DNA from: Mucidula mucida
Taxonomy: Eukaryota; Basidiomycota; Agaricomycetes; Agaricales; Physalacriaceae
Length of the DNA stretch: 64,000 nt
Direction: 5' to 3'
Assembly: GCA_015501055.1 (NCBI GenBank)
Contig: JADNYV010000103.1
Coordinates: 61,468 to 125,467 of the forward strand
A program made the position numbers and the translations under genes. The notes beneath the pieces were generated by a model, which was given only the letters and a program-made list of their open reading frames with translations, was not told the DNA's origin and made no database searches. Below, one piece after another: positions 39,337 through 51,147 of this stretch (the first letter of the stretch is position 1; each line of letters opens with the position of its first letter).

Positions 39337-41296
39337 TCAGCAGACTTGAGAAGAAGCAATTGCAACAGACGCAGTGATTTTGGTCGACAGGTAACGTAGA
39401 AGAGGGATAGCAGAGCTGTGACTTGTCGGAGGTCCAGAGTCAAGGAACGAGGAATTTGGCGGTGAAGGTTCAAGACAGAGATCATCTGGACTTGCGGGAT
39501 CGGAGGTTGCAGTGTAGAGTATTTCTATCTCAGCTTTTCGACGAGTATACAGCATGCGCATCAGTTCTTTTCTGTGAAGTTCTTAGTACCTAAGATCTAA
39601 GCATCCGCAAGTGAGACAACTAGACCTCCACTTGACGGGAAGGGCGGTCCTTCCAAGTCGTCTCTGGAGCATTGTATGAGCCTGTACAGCATCAATAAAC
39701 CAAGCATGTAGACAGATGGTCACTGAACCTTCTTTTCGTCGTATTTGCTGATTGGAATCAAAGAATCAGGATCAATACCCAACCTACCAGGAGAAGACAA
39801 GTCGGTCAACGATGAACTCCTTGAGTTGCGATGAAACTCACTGAGATAATTCAGACGCAAATAGTCCGAGCCATTCTATGCGTTCCGCTGCAAGTTTGTT
39901 ATTTTCGTGTTGCAGCGCCCTGCTACCGTATTTATAAACAGAAAGGATATCAAGGCCGTAGGAATCTCCGTCGACGAGAGCTAAGATTGGAACACTAGGT
40001 ACGCTGTTTCAGCCTTGACTAGCGAGGAATGGCAGTCGTACGAACCTTAGGGGTAGATTGTCCGCCAACGTTTTCACCAAGTGTCGCGTTGCCATATCCG
40101 GGTAGCCCTTGCCCTATATATGCGTTAGTATTTTGTCCTACAACGAGGAAAACGGCGCAAACCGTTACTAGTAATCCTCGTCCAGGTAACATCGGATGAT
40201 TTGTAATGTTTAGGTGGCTTAGCTGTTGGAAAATTGCCTGCGGAAACGCGTCGACGTTGAGACGCCCGATATCAATGACGGAGAGGGCCCACTTACATCC
40301 TTCTCCACGATCAGCACAAATGAAACAGGTTCGTTCAAGTCGAAAGATTTAATGTCCTCTCCAACAGGGATCAAAGAACCCTATGAATGAATGAGTGACA
40401 AGGTCGCAACGATACTCGTGATGAGTTCATTTACTTCGCTATCACTAGGCTGGATCGTAGACCCGCTCTCGAGGCCTATGCTCAGAGCAGACCCGCATAT
40501 GAGGCCCTTCGAAGTTGCGCGCTAAGACGGGAATGAGGAGTACGTATCTACAAGCACGTAGTGTCCCACACACAATGCGCAACTGGGACCTTTCGAGATC
40601 AAGTGTTGCGGCGACATCGTCCACGAGCTGTTTCGACGTTTGAGATAGCAGCGCGGTCAGAAAGAGCACCGAGATTACCGCATCGACTGTACGCTGAGAT
40701 TTGAATAACGGCACATCCTTATAATATATGTCTCTGGAACGGGCTGATCATGAGAAAGAAGTTTGATGATGGGACACAGAAGTTGCCTTTTCGTAGTAGT
40801 CATCTGGAATCTAATAGATTCGTGCATGCTATCAACGACCCGGAACAGTTGCGCTGATGAGAGATCAGACCCGGAGACGCAGTGTGGGCAAACGCGAGGT
40901 ACCAAAGGCCCGGACACTGCCGGTGGCTGATTTTCTGGGATAGCTCAGATACTTTTTGGCGTCTGGTCTAACTTTTGCGTTAGAGAGTTAGGGATAACAG
41001 ATATCAGTGAGGAAACCTACTTGTCGCTATTTCTGTCGGCCAATGGCAATTTGATAGTAAAGGTACAGGGCGAAGAATCCTGCTCTTCATCGGAAAGCTC
41101 ATTATCAGCGTCTGAGGCCATCCGGGCTGAGCAACTGGCCAGTTGCTCCAGGAAAGTCAGAGCGTAGTCTTCCAACGCCTTTATGGCATCCACAGGCCTA
41201 GAAATGATGGTAAGCAATGAGAAGGCGCCGAGTATCAGAATAATCCTGCATTTCTTCCTCCTCTTCAGGTTCAACTAGCATGTCGTCGTCGTGCAT
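39337..41296 (-). CDS. SPO11: SPO11, meiotic DNA double-strand-break topoisomerase-like protein
   Basis: TopoVIA-family enzyme that makes meiotic breaks through a tyrosyl-DNA link. Order: AIKALEDYALTFLEQL, FAQLFRVVDSMHESI, TTKR then DIYYKDVPLFKSQRTVDA, LVDDVAATLDLERSQLRIVC. The second Tyr of DIYYKD (codon at 40721-40723) aligns with the catalytic Tyr135 of yeast Spo11. The Toprim part has FVLIVEKD, ITNHPMLPGRGLLVT and the VDGD-type metal motif region. The C-terminus is LPVKWRKELMRMLYTRRKAE, IEIL, then PLLRYLSTKITASVA and TGA at 39337-39339. The intron just before the catalytic exon (40734-40786) has a GC donor. The first exon is uncertain: ATG at 41296 (MHDDDMLVEPEEEEE) is plausible, but its join to AIKALEDY is not resolved. 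Confidence 0.88.
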
Positions 41297-41511
41297 ATCC
41301 GGAAGAGGTGGCTGGGTGACGGTCAAGATGGGTTACAACACTGACACGTGGTTTCTTGTCGCGGTTCGCGTAAGTCATGTGACCATTCGCGAAAGCGCGT
41401 TTTGATGTTGATGGGCGGAGTTTGAATTTTCAGGGTAACCTCAGCTGGGGCCGTCTACGTTAGCTTCGTCTCGACCATCACCTCCACCGACAAGCCTCAA
41501 CACCTCTGCCA
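41297..41511. promoter_or_regulatory. Divergent promoter SPO11 / CDC6 with SCB/E2F-like and E-box sites
   Basis: A gap of about 215 bp. At 41386-41404 it reads TTCGCGAAAGCGCGTTTT, which contains CGCGAAA (SCB core CRCGAAA) and an E2F-like GC core. CACGTG lies at 41345-41350. G1/S control of CDC6 through SBF/MBF-type factors is known in yeasts; use here is inferred. Confidence 0.45.
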
Positions 41512-43491
41512 ATGCAGACTCCTCGTCAAACTCGTAGCTCCGTTCTCGGCAAACGCTCGCACAGCAGCGAGCTCTCGTCGCCCAACGTATGCGACCAATT
41601 GGCGACGCCCGACCCAAGCCCAATCCTCAAACGGGCGAAAACTACCACTACCGAGCTCGACGGCGACCACAACAAGGAGAATATTCCTCCTCTAATTATC
41701 GAGGCTGTCAATGTGCAGTCGGCTAGGGCCCAGAGGGCACTCCGGAGAGCAGCCACCGACGTCGACATGACACCCACTCGTCGCAGATCTAGTATGTATT
41801 CGTCCCATACTTCTACATTTACTTTTCTGAGCTTCACTCCTCACAGCCTCGGAAAGGCGGGCCTCCACGTCGTCATTGGTCGCACCAGCAACACCGGTCG
41901 GTGCTGTAGCGCAGCTATCGATCGTCACTCCCCCTTCTACGCCGCCAACTCACATTCCTATTCATGCTCGTGCCCGCGCATTGCTTCGCGCTACTTGTGA
42001 CAGTGCCGTCGACATGCCTGGTCGTGTCGACGAACGTGAAACTATCAACAACTTCATTACGTCCTTTTTGGACGAATCTTCCGACGAAATTTCTACCCTT
42101 TACATTTCCGGCGCTCCAGGCACTGGAAAGACCGCCCTCGTCAACTCCATTGTCCGCGACCTCCACTTAAACGATGTGAAGATTATCACCGTCAATTGCA
42201 TGGCCCTCAATAATGTGGACGCGTTGTGGGAAAGATTATCCGATGAATTTGCCAGCGCCAAGAAGCGCAAGGCTGGCGGACGTGCTACCAAGTCTGTCAA
42301 AGGCAAGGAAGCAGTCCAAGGTTTATTAAGTGACCTCAGTGTCAAGTGGTATGTAATTCATAACCACTCAAGATGTCAACTAAATATTCATCCAGTATAC
42401 TCATTCTTGACGAGTTGGATCACATAACGCCTAACGTTCAGGCCCTCACTTCACTCTTCTCGTTGCCTGTCTCCAATCCTTCCTCTATCCGCGTCATCGG
42501 CATCGCCAATACTCATACCCTCACTTCAACTGCTGCTTCTTTTTCCTCGTCAGTCAAGACTCTTCACTTCGCACCATACACTCCATCGCAACTTCTCGAG
42601 ATCATTCAGACTCGTCTATCTCCTCTAAACGAGGAGGAGGGAAAGGATGTCATAACCCCCCTCTTCCCTGCGAATTCGTTGAGCTTCTTGACAAAAAAGG
42701 TCGCCGCATTGACTGGCGACGTCAGGAGTCTGTTCGAGGTACTGCGAGGCGCCATCGAAGCGGCTGTAGCCGCCCGCGCTAAGGGTGATTCGCAACCGTC
42801 CGTTGCTATATCGCATATTCTCGCTGCGGTCAAGGCACACATGCCTGCTTCGACCAAGTCTGCCGGGGCCTCTAATAGTGAAACGATGAACAAGGTGAAG
42901 GTGCTTGGTTTACATGCGCGCATCGTGCTCGCATGTGTTTTGCTCTCTTCAAGAAGAAGCGATGCCGGATTACCACTCGCTTCATCGCCTCCTCCGTCAC
43001 CCGTTAAAAGAGGTGTGAAGATAAATATGGCGCCGATCAACAGCGGGGTCGAAGTCTCGTCTCTCCACGGATACTACATGGCTGTCTTGGGTCGTGGCGA
43101 CAGTTCAACGTTCACCCCGGTATCCAGAAGCGAGTTTAGCGACCTCGTTAATATGCTTGAGGGCGTCGGATTGTTGTCTACGACGTCTGCGTTTGCGTCG
43201 TCGCCCACTAAGGGCGTCAAGCGTGCTTTCTGTCGAACATCGTCCTTTGCGTCTGCGTCCAATAAGGCTGCAGAGGTGAACTTGTGTGAGGGCTTGATGA
43301 CGGAAGAGGTGCTGCAAGGATTGGGGATTCGCGAGCTCACGGCTCGTGCATCGGAAGACATCATGGAAGAAGAGGTGTCGTCGATATGGCATCGCGAGAT
43401 CTCGAGAATATCGAAAGAGGTCAAGATTGCGGAGATCAAAGCATCGAAAGAGCGTAGAGAGGTGTCGTTTGGGAGCGCGATGGAAGAGTAA
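41512..43491 (+). CDS. CDC6: CDC6, replication licensing AAA+ ATPase
   Basis: Loads MCM helicase on origins with ORC and Cdt1. Three exons, 41512-41791, 41847-42348 and 42396-43491, join in frame to give 625 residues. The disordered N-terminus carries basic and S/TP motifs, likely CDK sites. The AAA+ core has PGRVDERETINNFI, YISGAPGTGKTALVNSI (Walker A) and CILILDELDHIT (Walker B, spanning intron 2). Sensor motifs follow: RVIGIANTHTLTS and AALTGDVRSLFEVLRGAIEA. The C-terminal winged-helix region has VKVLGLHARIVLACVLLSSR, LHGYYMAVLG and FSDLVNMLEGVGLL. The lack of ORC1-type BAH sequence and the size favour CDC6 over ORC1. It is divergent from SPO11. Confidence 0.9.
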
Positions 43492-43712
43492 ATATGAAAT
43501 TAAAGGGCAAAAGAATCGTTACATTTATGCTTATTCCCGCATTGCTTGCATTACAGGTTCCCACATTTTCTCTATCGATGTGTTTATGGTGTATATGTAT
43601 GTATGGATAACTTCGTTATGTATTCACAATCTATCTATGTACATCCACTCCTTCCCGTGAACTTTGTAGGAGCTGCAGCAAATCATTTATTTTCAGCAGA
43701 ATTGCTACAAGT

Positions 43713-44897
43713 TTAGAAAATCCATGGGAAGATGGCCTTCCTTTTCCTCGGATACTCTTTCCCAAACTCCTTCTTGTAGTTGGCATGCTTCTTGGCAGCC
43801 CAGATTGCCATCTGGCCTGTCCCCAGCACCCAAAAGATACCTGCGGCAACGCTCTGTGTCATGACGGTAACAATTGTCCATCCGAGGATCTCGAAGAGGT
43901 AGTTGGGGAACGAGACGAGATTGAAGCCGTATCCGTAGGGTATGGCTCGCTTTTTGGAGCCCGCAGGACGGAGGTTGCGCACGTTGACATGCGTGATCAA
44001 GTTGGAGATTTCGAAAAAGGCCCATGCGCCGGTGCAGGCGAGGAGGAAATTGGTGTTGTTCATGATGCTGGTTTGGACAAAGGGAGAGGTCGCAGCGTAT
44101 TTGGGGCGGTATACGTCTAATGCGAGGAGCAGCCCGGAGAAGATGTGGTAGTGGGCCGAGCTGGAGTAAAGTTGAGTAGGATAGAGGAAGTGAGGTAGAT
44201 AACTGACTTTTTGAAGATGTTACGCGCTGGCATTGTGCCATGAGAGAATCGGTGTACACTTGGATAGCTAAGTCACGAATGGTGTCTCACTTGGAGTATA
44301 CACTTACAACAGTGTCTCCAATTCGCGCTTCGCGAAATGAAGCATAACCATGGCATAGGTGAGTCTGCACAGAAAGGTCACTCTCGCGTCATAAATAGGA
44401 ATGCAGAATACTTACTTTTGAACAGAACTGTGCTCGATGGCCTGGCCATACACTAACTCAGGCAAATGGTAGAAAATGGGATGAATGACCAAAGGTCCGA
44501 GCTACTAAGTCGGTCAGCGCATACACAGGCGAAATTAAGAAAGAACACACGTATTCAACGACAAAGACGAACTTCCAGCCAAGTTGGGGCCCGAGGTCCT
44601 TAATGTCGAGATCGCCGCCATTGCCCAGCCCGACGTCCTTGACTTTGGCGTCGTCCTGGAGTGGCTTTTTCTCGCTCTTGAGCGTGATCTTTTGTCTCGA
44701 CGTGTAAAACTGCGATACCAGTTGAATCGGAGGCGCTGTGACGTGTATAATAACCATACCTTGGGGCATTTTGCTGCAACCTTCTTCTTGACGTCCTCGA
44801 TAGTGTCTTCGGGTGAGACCTCGATAGTCAATGGAAGTACTTTACGTGCAAAGGCAGGTGCCCTGTTGCCGCTGGCAGAAATGGTGATGGCGACCAT
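43713..44897 (-). CDS. TSC13: TSC13, very-long-chain trans-2-enoyl-CoA reductase
   Basis: ER membrane enzyme catalysing the last step of very-long-chain fatty acid elongation, feeding sphingolipids. ATG at 44897 starts MVAITISASGNRAPAFARKV. A ubiquitin-like N-terminal part follows (IEVSPEDTIEDVKKKVAAKC, then RQKITLKSEKKPL), then DLGPQLGWKFVFVVEYLGPL. The steroid-reductase-like membrane domain has HFAKRELETLLVHRFSHGTM and PARNIFK, NLRPAGSKKRAIPYGYGFNL, VSFPNYLFEILGW and AAKKHANYKKEFGKEYPRKR ending KAIFPWIF. The KR-rich tail is typical of the family. About five short introns. The stop is at 43713-43715. It is divergent from ALG11 with an 81-bp gap. Confidence 0.92.
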
Positions 44898-44978
44898 TGC
44901 TTGGGGAGAGAGAAGAGGGTAAAGAGGTACTCCGAGTCGTAGAGTACTCAGTACAGATGCCGGCAGGCAGGGCCGACC
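44898..44978. promoter_or_regulatory. 81-bp bidirectional gap between TSC13 and ALG11 starts
   Basis: Only 81 bp separate the two ATG codons, so both leaders and promoters must overlap. No TATA box was noticed. Confidence 0.5.
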
Positions 44979-46700
44979 ATGACCAGTAACCACCATTCAC
45001 GACTCGGTACAGTCGTGTATGATTTTCCTATTATCCTTGTCGTAGCGGGTCCAGTCGTCGTGTTATGGGTCATATTCAACTTGTCTGTGAAATCAGCCCG
45101 TTACGCAGGCGTAAGAGGCCGCAGGGTGCTCGGAGCTCGGCCAGACGACCGACGTGTCGTTGGGTATTTCCATCCGTACTGGTGAGCAGTGTATGCTGTG
45201 TCTTCAAGAGAACCCGCTGAATAGGCTGTCAGCAACGCGGGCGGAGGCGGCGAGCGTGTGCTTTGGACAGCAATTGCATTCTCGCAGCGCACAGATCCAA
45301 ACGTCGTCAGCGTGGTGTACAGCGGCGATGTCGACGCTTCCAAGGAGATCATCCTCGACAAAGTCAAGGCAAGTCCCCGAGTGCTAAACGCCGAGACGGG
45401 CGCTTACTGTTGTATAGTCCCGTTTCGACATCACACTCGATCCATCAAGCCTACACTTTGTGTTTCTCCACCAGAGATGGCTCATTGAAGACACGACTTG
45501 GAAAGCCTTCACTCTTCTCGGCCAGAGCCTCGGATCAATGCTGCTCGCCTGGCAAGCCATGTCGAGCCTCATTCCGGATATCTACATTGACACCATGGGC
45601 TACGCCTTTACATTTCCTATTGTCCAACTCATTGCTCCAATCCCTGTCGGCGCATACGTGCACTATCCAACAATAAGCACGGAAATGCTCCGCCGTGTCA
45701 CTACCCGCCAGGCAGGCGTCACAAACTCTTCCCTTGTCTCAAGCTCCTCGTTCCTTACACGCGTCAAATTGTTTTACTATCGTACATTCATGTTCTACTA
45801 CTCTCGCTCCCTTCGAAGCGCCTCGTTCGCTATGGTAAACTCTTCGTGGACTAAAGCTCACGTCGACTCCATCCTCTCACATAGTGACCTCCTACTTGAA
45901 ATCCTACACAGCCTGTCATGCCTGCGCGTCCTCTTCCCTACACGTTCAGGAACAGTTCAATCGTCGCAAATCGTTTATCCTCCGTGCGATACCCGCGCCA
46001 TGTCCAAGTTTCCCTTAGCAGAAAGAGAAAAAGTAATTCTCAGCGTCGCCCAATTTCGCCCCGAAAAGAACCACGTAGCGCAGCTTCTCGCCTATGCCAC
46101 GCTGCGCGAGACTTATCCCCAGGACAACGCCAAGCTCGTGCTCCTTGGGGGTTCTCGAAATAGCGACGACGCGCAGAGGGTCCATGACCTCCGCGCCCTC
46201 GCAAGAAAGCTCGGCATTGCTGAGGGCGTTCAGTTCGTTGTCAATGCCTCGTATGCTGAGATGTTGGCTTGGCTGTCTAAGAGCAGCGTTGGACTCAGCA
46301 CAATGGTGGACGAGCACTTTGGAATCAACGTTGTCGAGTTGATGGCTGCGGGCGTGATACCTGTCGCGCATGCGTCAGGCGGGCCGCTGCATGATATCAT
46401 TGTGCCGTTCGAGGGCAAATCGACTGGTATGTACGGGTGCTGTCAATGTTTTTTCCCCCTGACGATGCTTCGATAGGATATCATGCAAAAACTCCGGAAG
46501 AGTTTGCTGATGCGATCCATACTGTTTTAAACCTTCCTCCAGATGAAGAGCTGGAGCTGAGAAAACGCGCCCGGACATGGGCTGTTCAACGTTTCTCGGA
46601 GCAGGAGTTTGAAAAGTTCTGGGACGAGTCTGGATGGAAGAACGTCATGGAGGAGCATATTCGTTCGCCAAAGGCTGAACCTAGCTGGATATGGGTCTAG
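44979..46700 (+). CDS. ALG11: ALG11, GDP-Man:Man3GlcNAc2-PP-dolichol alpha-1,2-mannosyltransferase
   Basis: GT4 glycosyltransferase on the cytosolic face of the ER; adds the fourth and fifth mannose to the N-glycan precursor. Four exons, 44979-45181, 45233-45368, 45418-46426 and 46477-46700, join in frame to give 523 residues. N-terminal membrane helix: [20 protein letters not shown]. Then [20 protein letters not shown] (family block), [128 protein letters not shown] and [12 protein letters not shown] (donor-binding E..E region). Intron 2 (45369-45417) is GC-AG with AAG/GCAAGT. Divergent from TSC13. Confidence 0.93.
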
Positions 46701-48007
46701 CCGTCTCTATGTATGTTCCAATATCATGTGTTGGCAGCTGCCGTTAATAGTCAGATCACAGTCTCGCTTTTCTGACCACCTCCTCGAGGGTAACATAAAG
46801 TTTGTACTACGACTCCGGATTGGCGACTGTGTAGACTCTGAAGCCATTGCTTTCACTGCGATCTCCATCTTCTTCTCAATAACTGTGTACTTACTTTGGA
46901 ATGGTCATCAGAAGACTCACTGTGGTACCGTTCAAAGACATAATTCGGAACATGCCTAGGACTCATCGACATCTTCTGCCGAACAGTCTGCTTGATACAG
47001 TATCCTTCATGGGGCCTCTCGTAAACACATCACCCGCATACGTTTCGACGAACAACAACCCTCGCCCCAGGTCATCAAAGGAATCCCGTCGTGTCCAATA
47101 GCAAGGTTTTCTGCATAGTTCAGTCACGGTCCGGGAAGCCAAACGGGGCCTTTCGGGATGCGTCCTTCCGTGGTCAACTTTCAAGGCCAACGCTCGTCAG
47201 AAATATTTGGACGCGTCGGGAGGCTTGTACCCCTCTCTTTGCACTTGGCATTGATCACGCGAAGTACTTCAATCTCCTCATTCCATGCCGTGGCGGTTTA
47301 CGCCTGGTGTACTCAAAGTTTATTGGTGGCTAGCGAAGTCAGCCGACTCCTATCATGATAGAGCATATCAATGGACATCTCCCCATCGTTCATCTCTGCC
47401 CCAACATGACTGTATTCCCGAGGTTGGCGGGGTATGGAGGGAAGCGATGGGCGCGGCTTTGAGTTCTCAATGATTATGCCAAGCTACTAGTAGCATCGCC
47501 ACTCTGGAGCTGCGGGATCCAACCTGCAAGCTATTATGGAGAGATGCCGCGTCTTTACGCTCTGTAAGGATGCTTTAAAAGGCGGCGACTCCAACCCTGG
47601 CCGCGACTACAATGAAGATCTTATTCCATCAGGATTCTCCCGTCAAGGCCTCTTTCTTGTGGGAGGATTCAATGATACTGTATGGATTCCTATCACCTAC
47701 GCGAAATTACATCCATGCCGTCTGTCATTGTCTTCTATACTCGCACCCTCGAAGTCCCATGTTTACGTGCTGATACACAACAGCGCCTGTAACGTGCAGC
47801 TAGTGACTTGCAGATGCGACCGATTATCTCTCCGACAACGCTCAGGACGTGACGGTATCTCGGGCGTTTCTCCTCTCCGACCTCGAGATGTAATATGATC
47901 ATCATCCCGCTTGTGACATTCCTGGTACGCATAAAAGACTCGTGTGGCACTGCCAAATTCTTCAGCGGGTTTTCCACTACCCACCTTTGAACACACCTCT
48001 CAGCAAT
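46701..48007. other. Gene-poor stretch before tyrosinase, nothing recognised
   Basis: About 1.3 kb. The longest plus frame is 47536-47898 (120 codons), without recognisable domain. It probably includes the tyrosinase promoter. Confidence 0.45.
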
Positions 48008-50177
48008 ATGTCTCGCTTCGTTATCACCGGCGCTTCAGGCGGCGCTCCCAATCGTCTCGAGATCAATGACTTTGTCAAGAACGACAAGTTCTTCTCGCTG
48101 TACATTCAAGCCCTTCGTACGATCTCCGTTACACTCGTCGTTCCTCAACGGTAACATCACTTTGACAGAGGTCATGTCTTCGAACAACCAGGCCAACATC
48201 CAGTCCCTCTTCCAGCTCGGCGGTATTCACGGTCTCCCCTACATTCCCTGGGATGGTGCGACTGGTGGCAAAGCCTGGGACGACAGCACTCAGTGGGGCG
48301 GCTACTGTACTCACGGTTCCGTCCTTTTCCCCACCTGGCACAGACCCTATGTTATGCTCTTTGAGGTAAGCATTTGACGCTGTGTGCGTTGCCAACACGC
48401 AGCCTAACATATATTATTCCGGACAGCAAATCATGCAGCAAAATGCCGAGGCGATTGCCGCTACCTACAAGGTCGATCAAGCTGCCTGGAAGCAGGCTGC
48501 GACCGATATTCGCCAGCCTTACTGGGATTGGGCGGCCAATGCGATTCCTCCCGACCAGGTTATTGCATTGAAGCAGGTCTCGATCACTGGGCCTGACGGA
48601 AAGAAGGTCACTGTTGACAATCCACTTTATCACTACAAGTTCCATCCGGTCGACCCGTCTTTCCCTGCGCCGTACAGTGGCTGGACGACCACCCTGAGGC
48701 AGCCCGGTAGCACTAGGCCGAACGCCACAGACGATGTGGCGCGTCTTCGCCTGTGAGTTCTGTGGGCGGGCGGTAATCATCTGTTCTAACTTGATCTTGT
48801 ATAGTGTACTTGGAAGAGCACAGAGCGACATCACCTCGAGTACCTACAGCATGTTGACGCGGGTGCATAACTGGACAGCATTCAGCAACCACACCGTTGG
48901 GGACGGAGGAAGCTCGAGCAACTCCTTGGAAGCCATTCATGATGGTATTCACGTCAATGTTGGAGGCAGAGGTCAGATGGCCGATCCGAGCGTGGCTGGT
49001 GGGTCTGATGATTATCAATGAGGTGAACGTTAAGGTTAACTGTTGTCCTTTCTATAGCATTCGACCCAATCTTCTTCTTACACCACGCCAACGTCGATCG
49101 GATGCTCTCTCTCTGGTTAGCGCTCAACCCCGGCGTGTGGGTCAGCCGGGGCGATTCACAGGATGGCAGTTTTACTATGCCTCCCGAAGCCCCAGTCGAC
49201 GAGAACACAAGTAAGTACTAGACGCACTCCTTTTTGGTATACCCTTCCCTGACCCCCCGGCTCTCTAGCACTCACTCCCTTCTGGAATGCTCAGACCACT
49301 TTCTGGGCCTCCGCTGGCACTCGCGATACCGCCAAACTCGGATACACGTACCCCGAGTTTAACGGGCTCGATATGGGCAACCCGGCCGCTGTGAAGACCG
49401 CCATTGGTGCCGCCGTCAATCGCCTCTACGGCTCGTCGATCTTTGGCGGCTTCAGTCGCCTCTCTGCCTCTGCCTCTGCGGGCAAGGAAGCTGAGAAGCC
49501 GGCCGCGCGAGAGATTACTGAGCGGGCTGCTGCTGCGCCATTGACCGCGACCAACTTCCTCGTCCAACCCGCCAGTGGAAACGGACACGGACATGGAGAC
49601 AGCCAACCCACTGTTCATCCCGGACACCCCACGCCCCCCGAAGGTGATTTCTGGGACTGGACCGCGCGCATCGAGTTCAAAAAGTACGAACTCGGGTGCA
49701 GCTTCTCTGTGCTCCTCTTCCTCGGCGCGGTGCCCGAGGACCCGGAGGACTGGCTGTGCAGCGAGAACCTCGCGGGCGCGCACCACGCGTTTGTCAATAG
49801 CTCTGCGGGGCGCTGCGCCAACTGCCGCGGGCAGGGCGACCTCCTCGCGGAGGGCTTTGTCCACCTGGACAATGCGATCGCGCAGCACTCTGGTTTGGGC
49901 TCGTTGGAGCCGGGTGTTGTTGAGCCGTATCTTACGCAGGCGCTGCAGTGGCGTGTTCAAAAGGTGAGTAGAAGGGGATGTTAGTATGTTGGGAAGGCTG
50001 ATTCAATCGAATAATGTGTAGGTCGATGGAACGCCCGCCGACCTGGAATCGCTTGAGGTGTCTGTTGTTTGCACGCCGTTGAGCTACCCGCCCGGTTCCA
50101 TGTTCCCCGTTCCTGGAGAGCCTCGTAGTTACAATGGTATTACACACGGCCGTCCGGGAGGCTGCCGCCATGCTTGA
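48008..50177 (+). CDS. Tyrosinase (polyphenol oxidase) with C-terminal lid domain
   Basis: Type 3 copper enzyme oxidising phenols to quinones; melanin and browning. Seven exons (48008-48116, 48169-48365, 48427-48752, 48805-48998, 49058-49210, 49269-49963, 50022-50177) join in frame to give 609 residues. There is no signal peptide, as in mushroom tyrosinases. Cu[14 protein letters not shown], then [20 protein letters not shown], where the Cys two residues before His can form the thioether. Cu[12 protein letters not shown] and [18 protein letters not shown]. After a Gly/His-rich linker ([18 protein letters not shown]) comes the lid: [37 protein letters not shown], a CANC motif, then [20 protein letters not shown] and [12 protein letters not shown]. 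The lid must be cleaved or moved for activity in family members. All six copper His are present, so the enzyme is expected to be functional. Confidence 0.95.
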
Positions 50178-50581
50178 ACGCGCCACGACTTCTAATTGTA
50201 TGTGTACGATTTGTGTATTCTCGACAGGTCTCCAAAAAAACGATATCATTAGAGTATTAGTTGAATTTCGTAACGCTCTGTACCCGGTATCCTTGTAAAA
50301 AAAATCCAAGATTGCATTTCAAAAGAAGACGCTTTGCTACCCAACGAAAGAGCGAAGATGGATTGTGATATAAGAGAGTACATATTGTCTTTCAGTGTCC
50401 TGATTCTAATTTTGAGATTTCTGCAACAGAGCACTGGGCCCCACAGATCCTGGGTGACGGCCAGGCGAGGTGCTATCTTGTAGCGATGGCCTGCTGAGCG
50501 AAGTTTGAGTTGAGCGTTGTGTGGCGTAATACGGAGAAAAAGAAAACCCTTGAGTACTGGTTCACTGGGGGTAGACACCAT

Positions 50582-50800
50582 CAATCATCATGTCTCAATT
50601 CGGAAACCACGCAACCTCGTCCACGCTCAAATAGACGATCAGGCAAGCTCCGGAAATGGACGCGCACAACCCACTACGCAGACCGAACGTGCTTATCGGG
50701 ATTGAAGCGTGTACGTCAAGTTGGAGCTCGGGCGGAGCTTTTCTGTCCCATTCCTCCTGGGTGAGGTTCCCGAGGACTCAAAGGTTTGGCTCTTCAAATG
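50582..50800 (+). pseudogene. Remnant of a tyrosinase lid domain with nonsense codon
   Basis: The frame reads SSGNGRAQPTTQTERAYRD, then TGA (50703-50705), then SVYVKLELGRSFSVPFLLGE and VPEDSKVWLF. It aligns with the linker and first lid strands of the upstream tyrosinase (SGNGHGH...[20 protein letters not shown] and PEDPEDWL). The stop replaces the conserved Trp of the DW pair (TGG to TGA). Nothing after WLF can be followed. No catalytic domain is next to it, so it is a broken fragment. Confidence 0.75.
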
Positions 50801-51147
50801 GAACGGTTTATATATCAGTTTGAAAGAAGAGGAAGGAAGAAGGAAGGAATAGTTACTATATGAAAGCTTATACATATAGTTTATCTGTAGCTTGACTCCA
50901 ATCATGTTAATGTATATACGCCACATTTGGCGGGGTTCACGGCCCGAGGCGGAGTATGCCGACCGCCGTGCTAGCATATGCATGCTGTTGTGATCAAAAG
51001 TGAGAAACAGTTGTATTCAAGATCTTTCTGGCCTCTTCCTACCTGCACGCAGGGCAGATATCTGGCAAGAGACTCAAGGCCTTTCAGCAGAATCCGAGAT
51101 CGCATCTCAACTAATACTACAAATTTTATCTCCCAACTCCATACTTA
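50801..51147. other. Intergenic, 3' side of CCT3
   Basis: No gene. AT-rich stretch following the lid remnant, then the CCT3 3' region. Confidence 0.5.

Noticed and set aside
39135..39485. Minus ORF overlapping the SPO11 3' end
   Set aside because: It runs in a different frame from the conserved SPO11 C-terminus and has no family match.
48954..49960. Long antisense ORFs over the tyrosinase gene
   Set aside because: The plus-strand exons account for all conserved residues; the antisense frames are compositional shadows.
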